NCBI GenBank assembly: GCA_963620595.1
Contig: CAVFAY010000010.1
Span: forward strand, 22,184 to 86,183
Direction of reading: 5' to 3'
Origin: Butyricicoccus_A sp963620595
GTDB lineage: Bacteria; Bacillota; Clostridia; Oscillospirales; Butyricicoccaceae
DNA length: 64,000 nt
In this document: in pieces, positions 1-6,965 of the stretch
How positions within the stretch are numbered: position 1 is the stretch's first letter
How the letters are laid out: each line of letters opens with the position of its first letter
Notes under the pieces: generated by a model
Database searches by the model: none
Seen by the model: only the letters and a program-made list of their open reading frames with translations
Told to the model about the DNA's origin: nothing
Translations under genes and position numbers: made by a program

Positions 1-92
1 GCAGCATCTGTCATCTGAATACCATGTTCAATAAATACGTCGGAATGCCGCCCGGAAAATATCGGCAATCACGCAGAAATATGCAGGAATAA
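1..92 (+). CDS. AraC-family transcriptional regulator, C-terminal end only
   Basis: Partial gene entering from the left edge; the frame beginning at base 3 runs 29 codons to a TAA at 90-92. The peptide has the order Phe-Asn-Lys-Tyr-Val-Gly-Met-Pro-Pro-Gly-Lys-Tyr-Arg, which matches the end of the second helix-turn-helix of AraC/XylS proteins (F..F.K..GM.P..YR). It is followed at once by a strong bidirectional terminator. It converges on the 4-hydroxybutyrate/transketolase operon, so any regulatory link to that operon is inference only. The family call rests on about 20 residues. Confidence 0.65.
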   Translation, partial: SICHLNTMFNKYVGMPPGKYRQSRRNMQE

Positions 93-94
93 TC

Positions 95-133
95 AAAAAA
101 AGCTGTTCATCTATTTGGATGAACAGCTTTTTT
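95..133. terminator. bidirectional intrinsic terminator
   Basis: Ten-base perfect stem (101-110 with 119-128) closed by an 8-base loop, with an A-run on the left and a T-run on the right, so it can stop transcription from either side. It ends the AraC-type gene and backs up the terminator of the facing operon. Confidence 0.85.
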
Positions 134-159
134 GATGCCTCACATGAGAGAAAAGGAAT

Positions 160-189
160 GCAGGCAGTGTCAATGGAGACACTGCCTGC
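160..189 (-). terminator. terminator of the abfT-abfD-transketolase operon
   Basis: Perfect 12-bp stem (160-171 with 178-189) and 6-base loop, 29 bases past the stop of the transketolase C half. On the minus strand it is followed by a T-rich run. Confidence 0.75.
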
Positions 190-217
190 AAACCGATTAA
201 GAATGTATAGGAAATAT

Positions 218-1192
218 TCAGAGAGACGCTTTTCGTGCAATCGCCTTTTCAGCTGCTGCGACAATATCTGCTGCCAGCAGATGATACTGCTCCATCAGAT
301 AGTCCTGCGGACCTACCTGACCGAACTGCTCCTGAATGCCGATTCGCTCCAGCGGAACCAAGCACTGATCGGTCAGCACATTGGATACAGCAGAGCCCAG
401 ACCACAAGAAACCTGATGGTTTTCTGCTGTTACAATTGCGCCGGTTTCCTTTGCAGCCTTGAGAATCAGCTCTACATCCAGCGGCTTCCACGTGTGCATA
501 TCAATCACGCGAGCAGAAACGCCCTTTGCAGCGAGCTGTTCTTCTGCCTTGAGTGCCTCATCAACCAGAATGCCCGATGCAATAATGGTGACATCTGTAC
601 CATCTCTCAAGGTAACACCCTTACCGATTTCAAAATCGGAGCCGTCTGCGTATACCGTGGTAAAGCCCTTACGAATCAGGCGCATATAGCTCAGCCCCGG
701 CTCCTTTGCCAACTTTTTGGTCAGTGCATTGGTCTGCGCATAATCGCAGGAATCAATAACAATGGAATCCGGCACAGACATGTACAGCGCACAGTCTTCA
801 AACGGCATATGCGTTGCACCATTGAATGCAGCGCACACACCAGGGTCAGATCCGATGACATGTACTGGAAGCTTAGAATAACCGGCAGCCAGGAACGCCT
901 GATCAAACATGCGGCGTGCAGCAAAGCAGCCGAACGAGTGAATAAACACATCCAGACCGGTAGCCGCCATACCAGCAGCTACGCCCATCGCGTTCTGCTC
1001 GGCAATGCCTGCGTTAAATGTCTGTCCCGGGAAAGCCTTCAGCAGCTTTCCGGTATTGATGCAGCCCATCAGGTCGCAATCAATATGAATGAGATCTTTA
1101 TTTGTTTCCATCATTTCCAGCATAGCAGAAACATAACCATCGCGGTTTGCGCGGCTGTCCTTCTCATGCTTTCCAATCAAAGTATAGCTCAT
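218..1192 (-). CDS. transketolase, C-terminal half (split enzyme)
   Basis: 324 residues, matching the pyrimidine-binding and C-terminal domains of transketolase. Residues near 80 read FNAGIAEQNAMGVAAG, which carries the glutamate that activates the thiamine diphosphate cofactor. The separate upstream gene (1207-2058) supplies the diphosphate-binding half, with 14 bases between them, so the two chains should form one active alpha2beta2 enzyme that moves two-carbon ketol units between sugars. Split transketolases are common in archaea and many Clostridia. It is the last gene of a five-gene minus-strand operon that starts with abfT. The donor and acceptor sugars cannot be read from the sequence; a specialised substrate is possible because the operon holds no other pentose phosphate gene. 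Confidence 0.9.
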   Translation of the reverse strand: MSYTLIGKHEKDSRANRDGYVSAMLEMMETNKDLIHIDCDLMGCINTGKLLKAFPGQTFNAGIAEQNAMGVAAGMAATGLDVFIHSFGCFAARRMFDQAFLAAGYSKLPVHVIGSDPGVCAAFNGATHMPFEDCALYMSVPDSIVIDSCDYAQTNALTKKLAKEPGLSYMRLIRKGFTTVYADGSDFEIGKGVTLRDGTDVTIIASGILVDEALKAEEQLAAKGVSARVIDMHTWKPLDVELILKAAKETGAIVTAENHQVSCGLGSAVSNVLTDQCLVPLERIGIQEQFGQVGPQDYLMEQYHLLAADIVAAAEKAIARKASL

Positions 1193-1206
1193 TGGTACGT
1201 TCCTCC

Positions 1207-2058
1207 TTACTGTTCTGCCTTAATGGCAGCAAGCTGTGCTTCCGATGCAGCGATTGCTTCATCCCACTGTTCCTTTGTCGGCTGGGAAGAATGTGCGCCG
1301 GACGGCTCTGCAAAGGTTGCGCCCTTGCCCTTGATGGTGTTGAGAATCAAGCAAGTCGGCTGTCCCTTTACCGTGTATGCTTCTGCAATGGCATCGGAAA
1401 TCTGCTCGACATCATTGCCATCCTTGACATCAATAACATGCCAACCAAACGCATCGAACTTCGCGCCGATGCCCTTGCCGTGGCTCATGACATCTGCAAC
1501 CGCACCATCCAGCTGACGCTTGTTGTTATCAACAAGGCATACCAGATTGTCGAGCTTGTAATGAGCGGCAAACTGTGCTGCCTCCCAGATCTCGCCCTCA
1601 TCGCACTCGCCGTCGCCGACAGCTACGAATACATGATTGGTGTGTCCCTTTACCTTGCTGCCTAGTGCTGCACCGACAGCTTCACTCATACCCTGACCCA
1701 AAGAGCCGGTCGTCAGATCGACGCCAACCGTCTTGCGGCGGTCGGTATGAGACGGGAAATCCGTTCCCGGCTGGTTCAGTGTATACGCGGATTCCATTGG
1801 ATAATATCCCTTGAGTCCGAGTGTTGCGTACATAACCGGGCCGCCATGTCCCTTGGACAGTACAAACCAGTCGCGGTCATCCCAACGCGGATTTTTCGGG
1901 TCAATCTTCATCACATCGCCGTACAGCACAGCCATAGCATCTGCCATAGACATCGAGCCGCCGACATGGCCAAAGCCGCGCGAACCGATGATCTTCAAGG
2001 TTTCCAGACGAATCTCCGCTGCAAACACACGCAGATCATGCAATTTTTGCTTGTTCAT
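1207..2058 (-). CDS. transketolase, N-terminal half (split enzyme)
   Basis: 283 residues from the ATG at 2058, chosen over the longer frame because AGGAGA sits 6 bases upstream. It is the thiamine diphosphate-binding half: a GHGG motif (SKGHGGPVMYATLGL) and the cofactor motif GDGECDEG ... DNNKRQ, which binds magnesium and diphosphate. It pairs with the C-terminal half encoded immediately downstream. It lies 25 bases after a Gfo/Idh/MocA dehydrogenase and is cotranscribed with abfT and abfD. Family assignment is firm; the physiological substrate is not known. Confidence 0.92.
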   Translation of the reverse strand: MNKQKLHDLRVFAAEIRLETLKIIGSRGFGHVGGSMSMADAMAVLYGDVMKIDPKNPRWDDRDWFVLSKGHGGPVMYATLGLKGYYPMESAYTLNQPGTDFPSHTDRRKTVGVDLTTGSLGQGMSEAVGAALGSKVKGHTNHVFVAVGDGECDEGEIWEAAQFAAHYKLDNLVCLVDNNKRQLDGAVADVMSHGKGIGAKFDAFGWHVIDVKDGNDVEQISDAIAEAYTVKGQPTCLILNTIKGKGATFAEPSGAHSSQPTKEQWDEAIAASEAQLAAIKAEQ

Positions 2059-2083
2059 AGTGTTCTCCTGTCTTTGTCTTGAA

Positions 2084-3091
2084 TTATTTGTCCAACTGTT
2101 CCTCATAAGCTTCGAGAATCATCTCTGCCAGCTTGACGGCACCCGTGCAGTCTGCCGCTGTAGCACTCTGCGATTGCTCTCCCGCCTGTACTTCATTGAC
2201 AAACTGCTGTAACTCCTGATAGTATGCTTCGCCCCAGCGGTCAAGATAATGATCGATGCATTCGTGCACCTCTCCCTGACCGGTGAACTGTGTCACCCGT
2301 GCTCTGCGCGGCGATTCACAGATACGAAGCGTACCCTTTGTGCCGATAATTTCGCTCTCTACATGAGATCCATGCGGTGCCGTGCGTCCGCAGTAGAAAA
2401 AGGCTGCCGCGTTGTTGTCGAACTTGACGAGGGAAAATCCATTGTCTACATCATGATTTTTTGCAAAGCCATCGAATACATAAGCGCCGCCGCAGGCAAA
2501 CGCCTGTTTGGGTTCTGCGCCAAGCAGCCAGCGCGCCAGATCATAGTCGTGCACGCCCATATCGACAAACCATTTGCCGTTGGCCTCTGCCCGCGCCACT
2601 TGTGCTTCACCCTGCCAGATTGGGTCTAAGCTGTAGCCACGGAAGAAGATCGGTGCGCCAATCTCCCCTGCTTCAATTCGGCGTTTGGCATCCGCATACG
2701 ATGCGTCAAACCGCCGCATAAATCCAACTGCAAATATTTTTCCGTTCTGTGCTGCCAAGCGTTCGATTTCTGCACATTCTGCCGCATTCATTCCTGTCGG
2801 CTTCTCAATAAAGATGTGCAGACCCTTCTCGACTGCCATGCGAACATGCTCCAAATGTACATTGGTTGGCGAGATAATTGCCACTGCATCCAGCTGTGCC
2901 TTGTCCAGCATTTCTGCAAAATCCGTATAGGTCTCCGGTGTTTCCCAATCGCGCCGCACTTCATCCAGCTTGGACTGGGTGCGTGTGCACACAGCTGCCA
3001 GCTGTGCATTCGGAATCCGATACATCAAATTTTCTGCATGAACCTTACCCAGCGGTCCAAGACCGACTAAACCAACGCGAACCTTTTTCAT
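2084..3091 (-). CDS. Gfo/Idh/MocA-family NAD(P)-dependent dehydrogenase (inositol 2-dehydrogenase-like)
   Basis: 335 residues. An N-terminal Rossmann fold begins VGLVGLGPLGKVHAENL, the EKPTG segment near residue 95 carries the conserved lysine, and VDMGVHDYDLARWLLG near residue 175 carries the catalytic Asp/His pair. The family oxidises a ring or chain hydroxyl of sugars, inositols or sugar acids to a ketone. The gene lies 10 bases behind abfD and 25 bases before the split transketolase, so it probably supplies or removes a keto-sugar for that enzyme. It could be inositol, glucose-6-phosphate or another polyol dehydrogenase; sequence alone does not decide, so no symbol is given. Confidence 0.85.
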   Translation of the reverse strand: MKKVRVGLVGLGPLGKVHAENLMYRIPNAQLAAVCTRTQSKLDEVRRDWETPETYTDFAEMLDKAQLDAVAIISPTNVHLEHVRMAVEKGLHIFIEKPTGMNAAECAEIERLAAQNGKIFAVGFMRRFDASYADAKRRIEAGEIGAPIFFRGYSLDPIWQGEAQVARAEANGKWFVDMGVHDYDLARWLLGAEPKQAFACGGAYVFDGFAKNHDVDNGFSLVKFDNNAAAFFYCGRTAPHGSHVESEIIGTKGTLRICESPRRARVTQFTGQGEVHECIDHYLDRWGEAYYQELQQFVNEVQAGEQSQSATAADCTGAVKLAEMILEAYEEQLDK

Positions 3092-3101
3092 CTCAATCTC
3101 C

Positions 3102-4547
3102 TTAGTCGATGCGAGCGATAGCCTTTGCCAGCTTTTTCTTCATCTCAATGTTGCCCTGACGAGCGATCATGATGCGCTGAGCCTGTGGAGAGCCTGCACC
3201 GTGCATGGACTCCGGCAGATAACCAACAGCTGCGGTACCCATCGTCATGTTTTCAATCAGGCGCAGAACACGCATACGATCCTCTGTCGGAACAGAAGCA
3301 ACGCCCTTCAGATACTTTTCGATGTAATCATGCGTCTCCGGATTGCGATAATCTGCCTCAGATGGCTGCGTTACCATCAGGCCGCCAGCCAGATCCTGTG
3401 CCAGACGCGCAATGTCATACGGGAAACGGGTGACGTTCTGCTTGCAGACGTTAGCCAGCAGCAAATCAATCAGATAGTTGCCGGACTTTGTTGGTGCACC
3501 CTGAGAGGAACATGCAATGCCGCAGGCATACAATGTTTCGTTCAGATGCGTCATCTCAATGATCTTGTCCTTGACATGAGATGCCTTCGCGCAGCCTGCC
3601 ATCTCAACTGCCAGCTGCGTAGCGCCAATCAGAACATCGCCTACGCCAACCTTGCAGCCGCCGTAAGACTGACGATGATAACCAGCGAAACGCTCTACCA
3701 TCATACCGGCGAATGCGGTCTCGCCATTCAGGAAGATCATATCATTCGGGATAAATACGCGGTCAAAGATAACCAGTACTTCGTGTCCGCCGTACTGCTT
3801 GTTGCCGACATCAATATCGTTGTACTCTTCGGTCTTACGTGTATCGCAGGACTGACGACCCAGAATCAGCGTGATGCCTTCTGCATCGGTCGGGCACGCG
3901 AAGGAAATCGCATAATCTTCATCGCCCTCACGCATCGAAATAGTCGGCATAACCAGAACATAATGGCTGTTCAGATAACCGGTCTGATGTGCCTTTGCAC
4001 CGGTAACGTATACACCGTCCGGCGTGCGCTCTACGACATGCAGGAACAGATCCGGATCAGCCTGCTTGGACGGAGACAGTCCACGGTCACCCTTTACGTC
4101 GGTCATTGCGCCGTCTACTGCCAAATCTTCGTCCTGAACCATCGTCCAGAACTTCTTAAAGTTCTCATGATACTTGGTGCCACATGCTTCATCGGTCTCA
4201 TAGGTGGTAGAATAAACAGCATTTGCTGCGTCCATACCTACACAGCGCTGGAAGCAAGCTGCGGTCTTCTGACCAAGCAGACGCTGCATCTTTACCTTCT
4301 TAATCAGGTCATCGGTGGACTGATGCAGATGGGTAAAACGGTTTACCTTCTTGCCGGTCAGATTCGAAGTTGCTGTCATCAGATCTTCGTACTGCGGATC
4401 CTCTGCCAGCTCATAGGTTGCTGCAAACGAATTCAGGGACGGACGAACAATCGGATCGTCCACAACATTTTCTACTCGCTTGCCGAAGCGATACAGCTTC
4501 AAGTGCAGCTTGCGCAGAGATTCGATGTACTGTTCTTTGGTCATCAT
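3102..4547 (-). CDS. abfD: 4-hydroxybutyryl-CoA dehydratase / vinylacetyl-CoA delta-isomerase
   Basis: 481 residues, the length of the Clostridium aminobutyricum enzyme. It converts 4-hydroxybutyryl-CoA to crotonyl-CoA by a radical route using FAD and a [4Fe-4S] cluster. All four cluster ligands known for that enzyme are visible, displaced by one position: C98, C102, H291 and C298. The fold is that of acyl-CoA dehydrogenase / 4-hydroxyphenylacetate hydroxylase. The gene lies 42 bases after abfT, which makes the CoA ester, and the pair is the signature of the succinate/4-aminobutyrate route to butyrate. Two ATGs stand in tandem at the start with AAGGAA upstream. Confidence is high because fold, length and ligands all agree. 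Confidence 0.96.
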   Translation of the reverse strand: MMTKEQYIESLRKLHLKLYRFGKRVENVVDDPIVRPSLNSFAATYELAEDPQYEDLMTATSNLTGKKVNRFTHLHQSTDDLIKKVKMQRLLGQKTAACFQRCVGMDAANAVYSTTYETDEACGTKYHENFKKFWTMVQDEDLAVDGAMTDVKGDRGLSPSKQADPDLFLHVVERTPDGVYVTGAKAHQTGYLNSHYVLVMPTISMREGDEDYAISFACPTDAEGITLILGRQSCDTRKTEEYNDIDVGNKQYGGHEVLVIFDRVFIPNDMIFLNGETAFAGMMVERFAGYHRQSYGGCKVGVGDVLIGATQLAVEMAGCAKASHVKDKIIEMTHLNETLYACGIACSSQGAPTKSGNYLIDLLLANVCKQNVTRFPYDIARLAQDLAGGLMVTQPSEADYRNPETHDYIEKYLKGVASVPTEDRMRVLRLIENMTMGTAAVGYLPESMHGAGSPQAQRIMIARQGNIEMKKKLAKAIARID

Positions 4548-4589
4548 AATAGATTCCTTCTTTCTGCTCTTTACTATCGTATTTATGTT

Positions 4590-5897
4590 TTACACTTCCA
4601 GCGTTTCGCCGAAGCGCTTTGCATACTCTTCTGCCAGCTCTGCACGGAACTTCGGATGTGCAATGGCAATCAGACGCTTTGCACGCTCGCGCAGAGTTTG
4701 TCCGCGCAGCTGTGCCACGCCGTACTCTGTTACAATGTAATTGACATCACAGCGGCTTGTGGTAACCGGACCTCCGGTAGTAATAGTCGTAACAATCTTA
4801 GATTCCGATTCATCCTTTGTCGTGGAATGCAGAGCGATAATCGAACGGCCTCCCTTGGACAGGTTTGCACCGCGTACAAAGTCCATCTGACCACCGATAC
4901 CGGAAATCTGCTTTAGACCGATTGCTTCTGCACATACCTGACCCTGCAGGTCAACCTGTACACAGGAGTTGATGGAAACCACGTTGTTATTCTGCGAAAT
5001 AATCGCCGGATTATTGCAGACATCAACCGGCATCATCTGAATCATTGGATTGTTATTCACAAAATCATACAGCTTGCGGCTACCCATCAGGAAGGTGACA
5101 CAGGCACGGCCGACATCGCGCTGCTTGCGCGAACCATTGATAACGCCCTTCTCAAACAACGGCAGCACGCCGTCCGAGAACATCTCGGAATGCAGTCCCA
5201 AATCCTTCTTATCGCCGAGGAAGGAGCAAACAGCATCCGGCACTGCGCCAATGCCAAGCTGGAGACAATCTCCGTCATGTACCAAATCCGCAATATACTT
5301 GCCGATCTTCTTGTCTTCCTCTGTGATGCGCGGCGGCTTTGCCTCCGGCAGCGGCTCCCAAGACAGCAGGAAACCATCAATGTCTGTAACGTGAATAAAG
5401 CTCTCGCCAAAGGTTCGCGGCATATTCGGATTAACCTCTGCGATCACGGTCTTTGCGGACTTCGCAGCCTGCCAACCGTAGTCGCACGACAGACCAATGG
5501 AAACATATCCGCGCTCATCCGGAGGCGAGCAAGTAAATGCAAAAACATCGATCGGCAATTCTCCGTTGCGGAACATGTGCGGTACATCGGAAAAGAACGC
5601 CGGTGTATAATCTGCACGGTTTTCTGCAATAGCCTTGCGGGCCGGTCCGCCGACAAACAGTGCATTATGGCGGAAATGCTCTTCCATGCCCGGCTGCAAA
5701 TACTCACCGGAGCCAAGGTATACCATGTGCGCAACCTCGACATTGTGGAACTGTTCTGCCATCTGTGCCATCGTGCGCTGGAAGATGATCGGCTCGCCAA
5801 CGGCATGACCGAATACCACACGGTCTCCGTCTTTGATAACGGACACAGCATCTTCCGGTTTCATCGTATGTTCTTTATAATACGTTCTCCAATCCAT
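4590..5897 (-). CDS. abfT: 4-hydroxybutyrate CoA-transferase
   Basis: 435 residues, family I CoA-transferase of the acetyl-CoA hydrolase/transferase type. Glu238 in the segment GLHSEMFSDG falls at the same number as the catalytic glutamate that forms the CoA thioester in the Clostridium aminobutyricum enzyme. It moves CoA from acetyl- or butyryl-CoA to 4-hydroxybutyrate, feeding abfD. It is the first gene of the operon, with AAGGAG 9 bases before the ATG. About 330 bases of T-rich DNA precede it. No 4-hydroxybutyrate dehydrogenase or succinate semialdehyde gene is in this window, so the source of 4-hydroxybutyrate is elsewhere or external. Confidence 0.94.
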   Translation of the reverse strand: MDWRTYYKEHTMKPEDAVSVIKDGDRVVFGHAVGEPIIFQRTMAQMAEQFHNVEVAHMVYLGSGEYLQPGMEEHFRHNALFVGGPARKAIAENRADYTPAFFSDVPHMFRNGELPIDVFAFTCSPPDERGYVSIGLSCDYGWQAAKSAKTVIAEVNPNMPRTFGESFIHVTDIDGFLLSWEPLPEAKPPRITEEDKKIGKYIADLVHDGDCLQLGIGAVPDAVCSFLGDKKDLGLHSEMFSDGVLPLFEKGVINGSRKQRDVGRACVTFLMGSRKLYDFVNNNPMIQMMPVDVCNNPAIISQNNNVVSINSCVQVDLQGQVCAEAIGLKQISGIGGQMDFVRGANLSKGGRSIIALHSTTKDESESKIVTTITTGGPVTTSRCDVNYIVTEYGVAQLRGQTLRERAKRLIAIAHPKFRAELAEEYAKRFGETLEV

Positions 5898-6173
5898 GCT
5901 TGATCTCTCCTTATTTCATCGTATTTCCTTATTTTGTGTTCCTGTTTTATTGGTTTCAGTGTACCATTTTCACCAAAAACATTCTTTCAACTTCTTGTTT
6001 TTTCACATTTCAGACAAAACCATCGTGTTTTTTATATATCCTTGCTTTTATTTTTTGTGGTTTTCCGCTCAAATACAATTTTTTTGCGTATTCTTGCTTC
6101 GCTTTCTTCCAGCATTTCTCGAAAAAAATTGCGTAATTTCTCTTATATCCTGCGAAAGCCAATTTTTACACGC
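5898..6173 (-). promoter_or_regulatory. upstream region of the abfT operon
   Basis: Gene-free stretch, very T-rich on the plus strand. On the minus strand an extended -10 of the form TGnTACACT lies near 5959-5967, but no good -35 stands at 16-18 bases, so an activator may be needed. No clear dyad or riboswitch was seen. The adjoining 6174-6228 holds the terminator of the TetR-type gene. Confidence 0.35.
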
Positions 6174-6206
6174 AAAAAAGCCGCTGCTTTATACCAAACA
6201 GCGGCT
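6174..6206 (-). terminator. terminator of the TetR-type regulator
   Basis: Eight-bp stem (6179-6186 with 6199-6206) followed on the minus strand by six T. It insulates the abfT operon from the upstream regulator. Confidence 0.85.
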
Positions 6207-6228
6207 CTTGTATTCATATTTTTCCTAT

Positions 6229-6792
6229 TTATAGTGAAAACGCAAGAATAAATTTTTCAAATCCCTGCATTGCTTGCTGCGGACTCATGTTCTCTCCGGA
6301 AGTAAACCATCTGCGCAGCAGCGCAACAATCCCGCCAGCATAAAATGTTGCAATAACTGTAGGTGCTGCCGGATATGCCTTCTTGCTGTCTTGCAAATAT
6401 TTCAAAATGTTATCATAGATTTCGTCAGAAAATCCGTCTATGAGCACACAGGCATCTTCACTTTTGACGATGCTTGTTACAATCATCTTATGCATGATAA
6501 AGAAATCGATACTTCTATGAAACCAATATAAACAGTGCTGCTGCAACGATTCATCCGCCGTACAATCAGGATATGTCTGCATAAATGCTCTGCGCGTCTG
6601 CTGGATAAAAAATCTCCAAAAATCATATTTATCATAAAAATGCTTATAAAAAGTTGCACGGCGTACCATAGCACGATCGCACAGCTCCTGTACGGTCACG
6701 GCATCAAACCGTTTTTCCTCCAGCAGTTCCATCAGTGCAGCACATAATGCTTTTTGCGTTTTAATCACACGAAGATCGGTTTTATTCTTCAT
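6229..6792 (-). CDS. TetR/AcrR-family transcriptional regulator
   Basis: 187 residues from the ATG at 6792, preferred because AAAGGGGA lies just upstream. The N-terminal helix-turn-helix (about residues 10-55) includes VTVQELCDRAMVRRATFYKHF, typical of the family; the remainder is an all-helical ligand domain. It is transcribed divergently from the MMPL-type exporter at 6966 and their promoters overlap, so it most likely represses that exporter and itself until a ligand binds. The ligand is unknown; the C-terminal region (TetR_C-like, WFTSGENMSPQQA) resembles regulators of multidrug or lipid exporters. The gene ends in its own terminator and is separate from the abfT operon. Confidence 0.88.
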   Translation of the reverse strand: MKNKTDLRVIKTQKALCAALMELLEEKRFDAVTVQELCDRAMVRRATFYKHFYDKYDFWRFFIQQTRRAFMQTYPDCTADESLQQHCLYWFHRSIDFFIMHKMIVTSIVKSEDACVLIDGFSDEIYDNILKYLQDSKKAYPAAPTVIATFYAGGIVALLRRWFTSGENMSPQQAMQGFEKFILAFSL

Positions 6793-6871
6793 ATCGTTCC
6801 CCTTTTCCATTCGATCGAGAGACAAATTGCGTGCATTTGTCAATTAAATATCATATGTAATAAAATGTACG

Positions 6872-6900
6872 TTGCAAATGCTCCGTCTATTTTCTATTAT
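6872..6900 (+). promoter_or_regulatory. promoter of the MMPL-type exporter
   Basis: -35 TTGCAA (6872-6877), 17-base spacer, -10 TATTAT (6895-6900). It overlaps the opposing promoter of the TetR gene, so one bound repressor could block both. Confidence 0.65.
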
Positions 6901-6926
6901 TATAATCAAAAATATACAGATGTCAA
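6899..6926 (-). promoter_or_regulatory. promoter of the TetR-type regulator
   Basis: On the minus strand: consensus TTGACA (6921-6926), 16-base spacer, consensus TATAAT (6899-6904). An ACAAAT-N7-ATTTGT dyad lies downstream in the leader near 6821-6839 and is a possible operator. Confidence 0.75.
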
Positions 6927-6965
6927 TTAAAATACATTTGTTTCTGATGAAAGGATCTATGAGGC

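Noticed and set aside
119..1516. 465-codon open frame antisense to the transketolase C half
   Set aside because: Same reasoning: it shadows a confidently identified gene and starts inside a terminator.
3201..4916. Long open frame of 571 codons on the plus strand, antisense to abfD and the end of abfT
   Set aside because: It mirrors well-identified genes, has low-complexity hydrophobic/Cys-rich composition, no ribosome site and no recognisable domain; it is a by-product of codon bias.
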